Source: Eupeodes corollae (lineage: Eukaryota > Arthropoda > Insecta > Diptera > Syrphidae). Taken from it: a stretch of DNA of 64,000 bases. The stretch is from positions 228,962,765 through 229,026,764 of the forward strand of contig NC_079147.1 of the NCBI RefSeq assembly GCF_945859685.1, given 5' to 3'. The position numbers and the translations under genes are program-made. The notes below the pieces were generated by a model. It saw nothing but the letters and a program-made list of their open reading frames with translations. It was not told the origin of the DNA and did not search any database. This document shows positions 1-10,839 of this stretch, one piece after another (position 1 is the stretch's first letter; each line of letters begins with the position of its first letter).

Positions 1-1176
1 TTTTCCAATGTCGAAGTAATTATCCACGTTTTTGTTTTCTATCTCTGGGTGGTTGCACTCACTGGGTTAAGTTAACAGACTTTGAGACAAAAAAGTGATC
101 TTGGGATACGTCTTGAGACATCACTGATGTTCACTTATGCCCCTCTTGAATATAAGTTGAATGAATGAATGAGTGATGATGATGATAGACAGAAGATATC
201 GCAGTAGCGCTAGTGATTAAACCACGTCACCACGAATGAGTTAACCACTCAGAAAGATTTGTCATAATTGATAAGACGCTCCAGCATTACTCGTGAGAAC
301 CAATCGCCTCCGGTCAGCTTCTCCTGTAGACGCTAACGCTACCGCGACACGGTCAGTCAGAAGCCATTAAAAAAAAGAAGGAAAAACAAGCAACTAAAAA
401 TGTATACGCATGAACAAATCAAAGTTCCTTTCACTATCCCTTCCGAGAAGAGGCAGGAGCATTTTTTAAATAGCAGCATTGGCAAAATAATTGTACTTGG
501 TCAGAACAACTAAGGAGTTGGACCCCATCCGCGTCCTCAACGCTCATCGTTGAAAAAAATCAATTGCAATTTATTCGCACCAATGTGATCCAAATTATTG
601 TCGGCGAAAATCAAATAAATCGGCACTGTTTGTCACCCTTATTGACGGTGGATTGTGGTTCTGGATCTGGATCTGGAAGCAGGAGAAGAGCTGTTGTAGG
701 ATTCATTCAGATGGTAGGTAAGGTATAGAGGTATAAGACAAGGCAATGCAAACACGATTGATTATATTTTTAGTTGAGTGGCATCCGAACACGAAGTGGC
801 AATGCTTTAGGAAATTAGTTGCGATGCATTTTTCTCCCACGGAACGGAATGGAGACAGTGATTCATTATTCGTTGTATTTTGAGAAATAAAATTGAAATT
901 GTGTGTTTAAGTTTTGATACATTCATTTGCTAAGTGACATGACGGGGCAGCGCAAGTGCGGGGAGGGTATAATCACTTATAGGGCGACAAAACATGATAG
1001 CGAATTTTTTTGTAGATGTACGTATACGAGTATTTTTCACTTTCAAGGGAGAGAGGGGGTTCGAACCGTTTAGGAGGCATAATAAATGAATTCAAAGTAA
1101 AAGAAAACACGAAATGTGCCTCACACGCCTATTTCAATCAATCAGACAAACAAATAGAGTAACGGCGTCTTTAATG
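1..1176. other. Intergenic DNA, no gene recognised
   Basis: AT-rich sequence with no convincing reading frame. A short degenerate GAAT/GAT microsatellite lies near 155-190 and a small GGATCT repeat near 660-680. No transposon protein similarity was seen on either strand. Confidence 0.5.
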
Positions 1177-1385
1177 AGGGTTTTGTGGTGTTATGGCTTG
1201 TGCGTAGGACTGCCATGCCAGAGGTCTCGGTACAAACCCTTGGCGAGAGCCACAATAAGTTTTTTTGTTCACGGATACAAGCTCTTACAAGGAATTGAAA
1301 AACTCGCCAAGAAAACTGTAGGTCCCCTCTACCCTTATTAGTACTTGGATACAGGAATGGTCAAAAATTGTACGTAATAATAATT
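1177..1385 (+). mobile_element. Decayed tRNA-derived SINE (copy 1)
   Basis: The most diverged copy of the SINE that recurs at 7142, 31831, 33208 (reverse), 40087 (head only), 45966 and 52856. The order of conserved blocks is kept: a tRNA-like head with gtggtgttatggcttgtgc followed by gactgccatgccagaggtc, then the body words aaggaattgaaaa and actgtaggtcccct, then a remnant of the tail. Box B is disrupted by substitutions. A 75-codon reading frame over this stretch is only read-through of the SINE. Confidence 0.7.
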
Positions 1386-1479
1386 CATAAAATTCGTCAT
1401 AAGTTTTTCTTCTGGTCGAATCTGGAAGTGTTTTGTAAGTCAAGGAAAATTGACTATTCTGAAAACAATAAACAACACC

Positions 1480-1840
1480 AACGGCTAGACCAAAAAGAAT
1501 TACTCTTGCTAACCTCTACTTCTAAAGGGCTAAGCAAGCAATTGAGTAGTAAAGCCCTTTCTCAAGCGACCAAAGTTTAACAGTGCTGGTATACGGTGCA
1601 GAACCATGGACTATGACAAAAGTGGATAAAAGCATCTTAGGTAGTTTCGAGGGAAAAGTTCTTCACGTGATCTACTTTTCCGTATGAATAGAATGTGAGC
1701 CGAGGAAAAGATAGAACGATGAGCTATACGGGCAATACACTGACGTAGACGGACGATAAACGTCCAACGACTGAGATAGTTGGGTCTAGAGCGCATGAAA
1801 ATCAATGCTCCGCCCGGAAAGTATTCGAATCCACGCCCAC
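1480..1840 (+). mobile_element. RTE-like LINE fragment, C-terminal end only
   Basis: Frame-shifted remnant of the region after the RT domain of an RTE-like non-LTR retrotransposon. The conserved run GLSKQLSSKALSQATKV is followed, after a stop, by VLVYGAEPWTMTKVDKS and, in another frame, the track of the sequence seen in the larger element at 20340-20800 (VLIYGAEVWTLSKKDES, then the ELYGLHND and arginine-rich tail). It probably derives from the same family as 17848-20890 and 10840-12860. No 5' part is present nearby, as expected of a 5'-truncated insertion that later decayed. Confidence 0.75.
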
Positions 1841-1959
1841 AACCCCTTTTTTTATAAATTGACTACTAGATAGTCAATAGAACATTTTTGGATTGTCAAT
1901 TTTGGGAAGTCAATATGACAACAAAATTAGTCAATAGCACAACTACCAAAATTTACTAT

Positions 1960-2185
1960 CGAGGATTGTTATTTTGACTACCGCAGTTGTCATATTGACT
2001 ACCGCAGTTGTCATATTGACTACCGCAGTTGTCACATTGACTACCGAAATTGTCGAATTGACTACCGCAGTTGTCATATAGACTACGGCAGTTGTCATAT
2101 TGACTACTGGAGTTGTCATATTGACTACCGCAGTTGTTATATTGACTACCGCAGTTGTCATATTGACAACCGAAAATTGTTCTAT
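1960..2185. repeat. 21-bp minisatellite, about 10 units
   Basis: Tandem units of the form ttgactaccgcagttgtcat, 21 bp long with few substitutions. Diverged half-units in both orientations extend left to about 1858, where the near-palindrome attgactactagatagtcaa lies. Because 21 is divisible by 3, the array stays open on the minus strand and gives a heptad-repeat peptide (TTAVVNM); nothing indicates that this is translated. Confidence 0.9.
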
Positions 2186-4384
2186 TGACTATCCCGGTTA
2201 TCGACTGATAACTGACTGACTACCAAATAGTTATATTGCTAAATGGGGCAGATTGTTGGTTGAGGCCCTGTTGCAACAGGAAAATAATATCAATACGGAA
2301 ATTTTCTTTTGTATATAATTATGTTTAGGTCTTGAATTGTTTGTGGAGTATTGGCGTACAACATATGTTTCACTTGTCTAAAGGTGTTTAAGCACATGAC
2401 CTCAGTTGTTAATTTGACTGGCAAAATTGCAATTGTTGTATTGCCTGTATAGCACGTAGTGCAGTCTTATTAAAATAGGATGTAGTTAATATCAATATCT
2501 TCCAAATTCGCCCATAAATAGTCATTAATTATAGCTCGGTACTGCTATGCATTCAACATAACAGTTGCTTCTACCTCAGTTTTAAAGTCAAGTCAGTCCA
2601 AAAATAACCAAATAGTGACACGTTTAAGATGGTGAGGCTCAATCATTCTGAGATTTTCCGAGCCACAAATGCAACAATTCCTTTTATCAACTTAGCCTTC
2701 GAGGGCGTCATGGTCATCACTTAACATGATTTTTGATTTCGACAAACCTGGTTTTTCGTCAACACTAGAAGCTGAAAGTACTAAGTACTTCTTGAGCAAA
2801 ATATACGGTTTCAAAGTAGAATTTACTTGTCAAATGTCAAAAGATGACAGCTGCCAAAATATAGCTTGCTATTTAACTTGAAACCCCTTATTGGAAAACC
2901 TTTTGCTTACCTGCATATTTCACTGTTCTTAAGAGGTCTGCTTTTTCCGAAATCCCTTAAAGGTATTCAAATACTTAAATTCATTCCCAAATTTCTAAGA
3001 CAATATTCAAAATATCGGTGTAAGAAGTAGTTATAGTTACTTTTGTCACCTATGCACGCTGCTGGAGAAAAGATTCGGTGTCATCATATAACAATTGTGC
3101 ATTATTTTAATAGCAATCTTTTTTCTTTCTATTCCTCGTTTAGAGGAGGAAATCATCCATTCGAATAATTGTCGATGCGTTAAGGTAAGTGTACACCATA
3201 GTACCTTATGGCTGTTAAGTTTTTAAGCGGATACTTTGGTGGCTTCGGTTTATATCGTTTCTCTTTTCTTTATACACTGACAATTACTTCTTCTGCTACC
3301 TTCCCAATGGTGTTTCCTCTCCCTTGTATGGAATGATGTCTTCAATTCAATCTTCTCCTTTTGTTTTTTTTTTGTTGTTGTTTTTGTATCTTTTCTGTCT
3401 TTACATTTCTATAGTAGATAGATGCGCTATCGACCATGAAGAAATTCACTGCAAGGCACAGCACAGTGAATTTCTTACAATATGAATAAAGTATCTGCAA
3501 CACACAAAAAAAAAAGAAGAAACCGCAGATTAATTGTGAACTTTGCAGCAATTTAAGTCACACACCAGGTAAATGCAGTACTTGTCACTCCATCGCTTCG
3601 GTCTGCTGTCACTTTAATTGTCGATCAAATTGATCGGTTGTTGACATCTTAAAATCTCTGTAGTGCAAATCCGAATGCATGTTTTTTCTTTGTTAAGGAC
3701 ATGGTTAAGGTGAATTATTCGTCTGCAATAATCCGATAGGATTAAAATTTCTTTAATGAAAAGATTTTTACTTTAATCACTGTTGGGAAAATTTGCTGTA
3801 TGAACATTTCAATCAGAACGATTTCTTTTAAAGGTTAAACAAGTTCAACTACTATTGATGCGATTACCTGGATCTATAGTTTGTTTGTGTTTGGGTTAAG
3901 TTTGTCAATATTGACATGAATGCCAAGTTAAAGAGAATTTCCGTTCACTATGAATTCAACCAAGGAAATCTATTCAGATGTCGGATTTAAAAAGTGTTCT
4001 GAATATCACCTATTAAATCAGAATGCTGTTCGAAAAATTGGTGCATATCGTTTATTATTTCAACACCCATAAGTAGATAAGCAGCGTATGAACAACTTTA
4101 TGAATTTTTACCAAGTTTCAATTTTTGCGTGGTTAGACCTTAATAAGGCGATAGTGAGTCAATTGAAGTACTTACATTTTCAGATCCTGCTGAATATTGT
4201 ATTCATTAGTATAGCTTGATGAATTTACCATCATGGCATCGCTATAATATATATTAGGAATGATGTTGCTTATCAGCTGTTTTCACAATATCGAGCCTTT
4301 CCGCCAAATTATCGTAAGTGCCAAAATAAATTGTATAGTAAACGACAAATCAAAAAAATGAATACCCTTAACATGTTTGAAGTT
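2186..4384. other. Non-coding stretch, no gene recognised
   Basis: About 2.2 kb of AT-rich DNA without transposon or host protein similarity that I could see. The only local structure noted is a perfect 13-bp inverted repeat at 3439-3451 and 3464-3476, listed separately. Short reading frames here are not supported. Confidence 0.5.
3439..3476. repeat. Short hairpin, 13-bp perfect arms
   Basis: aagaaattcactg at 3439-3451 pairs with cagtgaatttctt at 3464-3476 around a 12-nt loop. The arms do not extend further outward. They are shorter than the roughly 22-bp stem expected for an animal microRNA precursor, so no RNA gene is claimed. Confidence 0.7.
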
Positions 4385-4555
4385 TTAACACAGTGCTTGT
4401 CTTAGGAAAATAGAGATTATAGACAATATATCGGTTCTTATTGGTCTTAAAGCCTTAAAATTGAAATAAGAGTAAAACAGGGTTGGGTTAAGCACTCCAC
4501 ATTCTCGATGTGCGGTAAAAAAAATAATCTCTATACTTAACAGTAAGTCATTGAC
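4385..4555 (-). mobile_element. CR1/L2-like LINE, extreme C-terminal fragment
   Basis: Read on the minus strand across one frameshift, this gives VKYRDYFFYRTSRMW followed by a decayed tail. The same motif, VKYRDSFYSRT, occurs in the longer fragment at 61260-62040, so both come from one LINE family whose RT protein ends shortly after this motif. It abuts the LOA/I-like fragment beginning at 4570, so the two are stacked insertions. No upstream RT domain remains next to it. Confidence 0.65.
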
Positions 4556-4569
4556 GCACCTAGACCTCA

Positions 4570-4985
4570 AGGGTCCATTGTGATACCACTAATGAGGTTA
4601 CTCATGGGAGAGTAATGAACTTAAACAAACCATTTTGTACTTTCAATAAACTAAGAGAGACATTTTTTGTCAATCGTTGCCAGTTCACTGGTATTATCGA
4701 AGAAGGGATTACCGAGAAAGTAATTCCTTCTAATGGAGAGTGCTGGACATGTACATAGAAGGTGTTGGACTTTTTCCTCTTCCTCCTCGTCCATGCAGCT
4801 TCTACAGAAGTCATTTGTGTAGACCCCTAGCCTCAGAGCATGTCTTCCTATGAGGTAGTGTCCTGTTATGACTCCAATTGTAGAGCTAATACTTTGTCTG
4901 CTCAGGGATATTAAGCCTTTTGACCGTTTTAAGTCTATACTGTCGTAATGACTTCCGGTGTGAAATTCGGTGCAAAGCAATTCCG
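4570..4985 (-). mobile_element. LOA/I-like LINE, C-terminal Cys-rich end
   Basis: Carboxy terminus of the pol protein of an RNase H-bearing non-LTR retrotransposon. The minus frame contains GVITGHYLIGRHALRLGV, NDFCRSCMDEEEEE and HLLCTCPAL. The spacing of the C-x2-C and H-x3-C-x-C residues resembles a zinc-binding knuckle, and the same block ends the elements at 13254 and 50050. The 3' end carries the family word tccattgtgataccac (compare 13275 and 52143). RT and RNase H are absent, so this is a short 3' remnant. Confidence 0.85.
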
Positions 4986-5159
4986 TATATTGAGATTGTT
5001 TCCAACTCTAAATACAAAGTTTTTTCTATTGATGCTCTCGCAATTTCTTTGAATGATTTAATTTTTATCATTGAGCTTTATAGAGTAATTTCTTCAGTTC
5101 CCAGTGATTCGTCTCAATTTCATTAGAGATGATTCAATAGATTCCATAGCGTTCAACTT

Positions 5160-5800
5160 TAGGGTTGAAATAAAGAGTGTTGCTAAACCACTTTCCAAGG
5201 AAAACATATACTTTTGAGTAAAGAAAACAGTTTTATAAGAAAGAAACGAAGTGTGCCCAAAACTTGTGCACCGTGAAACAAAATAGATTGAGCAATGTTC
5301 TTATTGTAAAATATTTGCGTCCAATTTGACACAAGAGCTGTTATTGCCTTATTAGCTTTCATTTTTAAGTGTTTTTACATATTGAGATTAAAATTTAACT
5401 CCATTCCAAGGTAAGTGTACGCTTTTGCTACTTTTAAATCTCTTTGATGAAACCTCCATTTTTAATCACTTGAAAGTCTCCAACTGCCCTTCTGGAAAAT
5501 CATAACTTTAGACTTATCTATGTTGACTTCTAAACTCCATATTCTACAATACTCTGCAAGTCTATTTATCATCAGTTGAAGCGTCTCTGCTAAAATGACA
5601 ATGTCATCAGCATACATAATAACTAAAATTGTTATATCACCAATTTTAACTCCACACGGTAACCAGTTTATCAAATTTTCCAAATATAGGGTAAATAGTA
5701 AAGGGCTAAGATTGCAATCCTGTCAACTAAGAAAAGGCAGCAAAGATTTGTCTCTTCCCCAGTGTCTACGCTCGTTGATAATAACACTTTATTTGTTAGC
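5160..5800 (-). mobile_element. LINE reverse transcriptase fragment with YADD box
   Basis: A minus-strand RT palm remnant. The best preserved stretch, about 5680 down to 5470, contains the catalytic MYADDIVILAE motif followed by LQLMINRLAEYC, W.LEVNIDKSKVMIF and, after a frameshift, a YLGMEF motif, which is the usual order after the RT active site. Upstream codons (LLFTLYLENLI) continue the palm. The RT fingers, endonuclease and 3' end are missing or not recognisable. The family differs from the neighbouring LOA/I-like fragment; exact clade not determined. Confidence 0.8.
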
Positions 5801-6330
5801 TTTTTAGAGCAAACAAATTTCTTGCTAGGCAGTTTTCAAAAAAATTTCGCTAACAGATTGTTATGAATCCGCCTTCCAGAGTAAATTACTTTATGGGAAC
5901 AATTCTTTTGCAGTAGTCAAATTCCTAAATGATCTCCACAGTAGTATTGGACGGGTCCATAGTTTTCATGACCTTACAGCATAATTTACAGACCTTACAG
6001 TATTAATACAGTTTCAACTCTCTTTAAAGTTTTTATTAAAGGACACTTAAAATAGAAGCTGAATTTCACAGGTGTGAAATGAGGAGTTAGCATAAAGCTG
6101 GGAACAAAAGATTATCAGCTGTGAACTTTGTACAATATTTCTTGTTAAAAACGTCGTTTTCAAAAGCGTGGTATTTGAAATTATTGTCAAATAAGATTGT
6201 TGAAAACATCTTTAAGCCAACTGAGACAGTCTCAAAGAATTCTTAAGGAACTTTAACTGGTCATTATGCTTTCTTGGTAGTGACGTGGATTCCAGCGCAG
6301 ATATGGTTACAAATCTATTTTTTTGTGCAA
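5801..6330. other. Unassigned AT-rich DNA
   Basis: No frame with recognisable homology. It lies between a minus-strand RT fragment and a plus-strand LINE and may hold further decayed LINE sequence, but I could not support that from motifs. Confidence 0.4.
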
Positions 6331-6339
6331 TGAGAAATT

Positions 6340-8371
6340 TTATCCTGAAAAGGCTGAAATCTATGAAACTCAAAGAGACTCATGGTTTAATTCGAGCTGT
6401 AAAAAGTTTATTAGGCTCAGAGATGTAAGTTGTTATAAGGACTGAGGAAAACCTTAAAAAGTTCATAAATAATTTTTCCATGATCAGAAATTAAGGCAAA
6501 AAATACTAAAATGTCCCAAAGGTAGTAAAACGTACGAAACACCACGTCATCCTCGCTTCCAACGCTCGATCACAATGGCCTACCTATGTAAGCTCGATTG
6601 ATAAAGCCAATTTGTTTGCAGCACAGTTTGCTGTTAATTTGACGCTACCGGAAAGTTTCATGAGTCCTCCTGTTCTTGAGGTCGAGTCTTCTTTCGCACT
6701 CGTGTAGTTGCAAGAGTTTTAAAAGATCTTGACATACACAAATCCGCTGGCCCAGATAGTATCTCCCAAATTATTTTAAAGAGGTGCTCTTGAACGTTTT
6801 CAAAACCACTGCGTAAACTTTTCTATCTTTCGTACTCTACAGGTCTTATTTCGAGTGCATTGAAAATAGTATTTTTCCAGCCTGTCCCTAAGAAAGGTGA
6901 ATCCTCCTCTCTCTCTAACTATCGTCCAATAGCACTCACTTCCCTTCTTTCCAAGGCCATGGAAACGCTGATTAATTAGCAGCTCAAAAAAATATCTTGA
7001 AGATCGAAAGCTTCTTAATGACCGGCATTATGGCTTTCGTAGCAATCCACTGCTGATCTCATGGTTTATCGCACCGAACAGTGGACAAATCTTTACACCG
7101 TTTTGGAGAAAGTAAGATTATTGCACTTGATATTTCAAAAGTACCTGTAGAATGATGGTGAATGTGTTGGACTGTCATGCTAAAGGTCTAGGGTTCGATC
7201 CCTGCGTATGCCATCTAATGTTTCTTTCACAGGTACTGCCTCTTGCGAGGAATTGACAAAGCCTTCAAGAGTAATTCTTGTCATGAAAAGTGCTTTCTCA
7301 AATTAAACGTTCGAATTCGGCTTTAAACTGTAGGTCCCCTCCATCCCTGACAACAGTATTCGCACACAAGCATGGTTTAGAGTTGTAAGTCACTAGGCCC
7401 AAATTCTAAACAGACCGTTGCGCCACCTAATTAAATTAATTAATTTTAAAAGCATTGATAAAGTTTTGCCCTAAGCTCTCTTATCGAAAATTCGTGCTTT
7501 TGGTATTGATGAATCTCTTCTTCGTTGGATTAGAAATTACCTTCCTAACCGTTCAATACAAGTTGAATTGGATGGTTTCAAGTTTGAAATTCATAAATAA
7601 ATGCTGGTGTCCCCCAGGGCTCCGTTTTGACTCCGACTCTGTTCCTTATATTCATAAATAATCTTTTATCTACCACTTCTATTCCATTAAACTGTTTTGC
7701 GGACGACAGTTCCTTCATATTTTCATATTCGTTTCTAGATTCACATCCTTGTCCTTCGGATGTGGAACTTCAACGGCAGTGTATGATAAGCTCATTGAAT
7801 TCTGATCTTGACAGAATTGTGCTGTCATTTCTTAGACTTAGAATTTCTTTAACTGTGCAAAACATTTTTCAACCATTCTAATCTGACTGTAAGTTACAAA
7901 GCCTTCATCTGTCCAAAGCTTGCATATAATTCGCATATCAGGGCAGCTGCCCCTAAAACAAGTTTGAATCTCTTGGGTAGAATTCAAAAATAAGGCTTTA
8001 AAAATAGTAGGCTATAGAACTATAATCGAAACATTTACATCGCTAGAACTCCTCCGCAATGTCTCATGGCTTTCGTTGTTTTATCGATATTTTTACAGAC
8101 AATTTTCTGTCGAATAAGCCAGTTGCATTCCACGCCTGAAACGATTCAGCACTTCCAGAAATACTTATCAGTTTAACCTTGAATGGAATGCTTTTGCCAA
8201 CTCTGTTTCTCCATCTCATTTTGATGTTCAGAACTTTAAGACCAATGTGCATCGGTATCTCTTATTAAATCCTTCCCTATTTCCCTAACGCCCGTACTGT
8301 GTATAAATATAAACATAAAAAGGATACTAATAACCCCTTGAGTGCCTGTAAATTAAAAAAAAAAATTGGTG
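6340..8371 (+). mobile_element. CR1/L2-like LINE, decayed, split by a SINE
   Basis: Non-LTR retrotransposon read through several frameshifts. In order: RDSWFNSSCKK linker (about 6385), AGPDSISQIILK (6750), the RT fingers with PVPKKGESSS and NYRPIALTSLLSKAMETL (6880-6970), YGFRSN (7030), then the KAFDK motif interrupted by a SINE at 7142-7446. RT resumes with NYLPNRSIQVELDGF (7530), GVPQGSVLTPTLFLIFINNL (7605) and CFADDSSFIF (7697), which holds the FADD active-site box. After a deletion the C-terminal end follows: YKAFICPKLAYNSHI (7897), LLGRIQK and FKTNVHRYLL (8240). A short A-rich tail ends it near 8371. The endonuclease and 5' end are not visible. Confidence 0.85.
7142..7446 (+). mobile_element. 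tRNA-derived SINE (copy 2), inserted in a LINE
   Basis: About 305 bp. The tRNA-like head has an A-box region (tgatggtgaatgtgttgg), the anticodon-arm word gactgtcatgc and a good B box, gggttcgatcc. The body reads tactgcctcttgcgagg, aattgacaaa, attcttgtcatgaaaa, then actgtaggtcccctcc, gttgtaagtcactaggccc and a gttgcgccacctaatt tail. It splits the RT codons for the KAFD motif of the surrounding LINE; the copies of aaaag on each side look like a short target-site duplication. Confidence 0.92.
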
Positions 8372-9379
8372 AAATAGTTTGTATTATCACTGAAGGTAAA
8401 ATAATTAAACTTTAAATTACAATTTTACAAAGAATTTTCGTACCTAAGACTTTGGGACAGTTTTGAATTAAAAGCTATTTGACTATTGGCAGCTCTTGAA
8501 GAGCTATTAGCAGAGTACTCACTGATCTTACAATATTGAAAGATAAAAAAATGTACTTAATACTTAGCTATTTCCAGAAATTGGCTTATGAATCACCTTA
8601 ACCCGTTGATATTTAAGCAAAATATTAAAGCTGCAAAATATAAAGACATGTACCTTCATAAACATAGATTGAAACCTGATCATAAATCAAAAGATCAATG
8701 ATCGCATGCAGATGTAATTTAAACGTGTTTCATTTGTTCAACATATGCAGAGGTATAAGTAAGTAAGACCACATTCTTACGGCACCTAATTGGCTTTACG
8801 TTTTAATTTAACTTTCTAACATAATTTAACTACGGATCATAAAGATAACTATCTAAATACTTACTTGGCACTTCCTAAACACATTTTTCCAAAAACAGTT
8901 TGAACAATAAAAATACACAAATTTCTTTATAAACACAATTGTAATGTAGGCATAATTTTATCCATACGTATGCAGAAGCACTTGAGTAAATTTATAGACT
9001 TATGATGTGACAAATACTCGGATCCAATTAAAGGGAAATTTTTTCAAAAAAAAAAAAACATTAAAACCCAAAAAATTCAAATAAAAAATTAAACAGCAAA
9101 TTGCCTCTAAATCCAAAAATTCCCACACTCGAGAAGCAAATGACCTGTAGTAGCAGTTCATTGAACAAAGTGGTCAACTTTAAAAGGTAATTAAAATGAA
9201 GAACAAAACCGTCCAGTAGGTAAAGTGATGAAAAGTCTGTGTGAAATTTTGTTATTAATTTCCCAAAAAATATAAAAATAAAAAACAGCAAAAATACAAG
9301 AAGTCAAAAATACATTTGTAGGTACATCAAATCAAGTTACTACAATTTACAAGTAAACATGAAATAATTTCCACGAAAA
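8372..9379. other. AT-rich DNA without recognised genes
   Basis: Includes a homopolymer A run at about 9047-9058. A 76-codon frame on the minus strand at 9061-9291 is rich in Phe and Leu, which is expected by chance in T-rich DNA. No homology seen. Confidence 0.4.
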
Positions 9380-9399
9380 CAATACCAACGACCGTCTTA

Positions 9400-9654
9400 C
9401 CTGGATCTGAAGCTGATGCGGTTTTTAAGAGCGTAGGTATACGATACAATTTTTGGTTAACTACCTGATGGCTTCTGTGACCCGGCTGATTTCCTTTGTG
9501 GCAACTTGTTGGATGGAGCGCGAGTTACTTTCAACTTCTTGTGTATATCTAATAACTTTAAATGCGTCGCGTAGGTAACAACAATATTCTGTGTTGGAAA
9601 GAAGACCGATTTCAGTAAAGACGTCCAAGTTATAGATTCACAGTTGGGATACAC
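9400..9654 (-). other. Unrecognised frame beside a strong splice-donor-like site
   Basis: The minus strand is open from 9654 to 9457 (65 codons, ending with a basic Ser/Lys/Pro-rich stretch, KLPQRKSAGSQKPSGS). About 60 bases further on, the minus strand reads gatccaggtaagacgg, a good match to an insect 5' splice site (CAG|GTAAGA). A CAG|GTAGTT also occurs at the end of the frame. I recognise no protein family. It could be part of a host gene's exon or a chance frame. Confidence 0.2.
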
Positions 9655-9660
9655 TCAAAA

Positions 9661-10312
9661 AGAATATAGATAAAGAATTCAACTAAAGGTAGATATAGAC
9701 GCCGCAGACTTTTTTCCTGCCATTGTCGCACTACACTGCTGCGCCATGCGTCTGCTAGATAGCGTTTTCTCATTAATTTGAAGTTCAAACTCCGAATTCC
9801 CCAATTCTTCGATTTGCTATGGTATCATCTATAAGCCTGGAATTTGCATACAATGAGATTTTTCTTGGGAGTCTTTCGAGTTGATGACCTAATTTGGCAG
9901 CTTAGTTCTGCGTGCAGACGGATGCCTAATTCGGAAAAAAGTGCGGAACCCAGTCGCCAATAAATAAACGCAGTCGAAGCGAATGCCTATAAAGCCGCGT
10001 TACATATAACAATGGATGATTTATGCAACGAATATGAAGATAAGGGTTCATCTAGTGGATATCACTTGATCTTTGGTTAAGTAATACAATTGGTTAGGTT
10101 TGGGTTTGGGTGGTTCGGAGGTTTTGACATATTTATTTGCATATAATCGGCGATCGAGAGGGAAGGCAGAAAAGTTGAATATGAAGTGACCCCAAATGGG
10201 ATATTTTCTTCGATTAGAATTGCGCACTTTTTGTGGTTTCAAAGATAAGATAGTTTGTACGTTTGAAGAGATATTGTTTTAAGGTATATTTAGGCAGGGA
10301 AAAGATGCTAAC
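9661..10312. other. Unassigned DNA
   Basis: Moderate GC content at 9690-10010 and no homology recognised. A 64-codon frame at 10048-10242 (minus) has no recognisable features. Confidence 0.35.
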
Positions 10313-10778
10313 TAGTGAGTGATTACAAATTTAAAAAAATGATTTTTCTATGGCTGGGGTGTGTTTTCTCATCTCAAGTCTATAGATCTCTGGTTTAACA
10401 TTGAGACAATCTATTCTTACACTTGCGAATCTTTATACCTACTTTAAAGTGAGACAAATTTTATTAAATATTTTGGCATTGGTATTTTCACATCTCTTAC
10501 AGACCCGGTTTGCTCAAATTTTTGCATAATTTTGCTGATTGTCCGCTCTCTTGGACGATTAAATTGACCGATGAAGTGCACGATATGAATCTTGATTTGA
10601 ACGCTTATTTTCTTAATAAGACTGAATAACTTAAACATGTTGCTCGGTTGTGTATCTTTCAGTGGTTCAAATTGAATTAGTCTGAAAGTGAGAAATGTCA
10701 AATGAAATGCAGTGCAAAATTTAACCTTTAGGTGTTTTTCAGATTCAACATCTGCCCTTTAAATTTAATCACCCTCTA
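10313..10778 (-). mobile_element. Internally deleted mariner-like element (466 bp)
   Basis: Imperfect terminal inverted repeats of about 22 bp define the ends. The left end reads tagtgagtgattacaaattt at 10313-10332; the right end, read inward, gives tagagggtgattaaattt. TA dinucleotides at both ends fit Tc1/mariner target duplication. On the minus strand, 10701 to 10480 encodes the N-terminal DNA-binding part of a mariner-type transposase, with FIGQFNRPRERTI and FEQTGSVRDVKIP. The whole DDE catalytic domain is missing, so this is a non-autonomous deletion derivative. The gTGATTa core of the inverted repeat recurs at the ends of the copies at 25776 and 33103. Confidence 0.8.
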
Positions 10779-10839
10779 TAATTGTACCTACGTGTAGCAC
10801 ATAGCACATGAAGACAAAGACCCAGGGTGCTTTTATCAT
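10779..10839. other. Short spacer
   Basis: Sequence between the mariner derivative and the LINE, with nothing recognised. Confidence 0.4.

Noticed and set aside
1114..1341. 75-codon plus frame
   Set aside because: It runs through a decayed SINE; no independent evidence of coding.
1943..2161. 72-codon minus frame with a seven-residue repeat
   Set aside because: A by-product of the 21-bp minisatellite, whose unit length is a multiple of three.
1960..2185. CRISPR-like array
   Set aside because: The 21-bp units are contiguous, with no spacers of unique sequence, and the context is eukaryotic.
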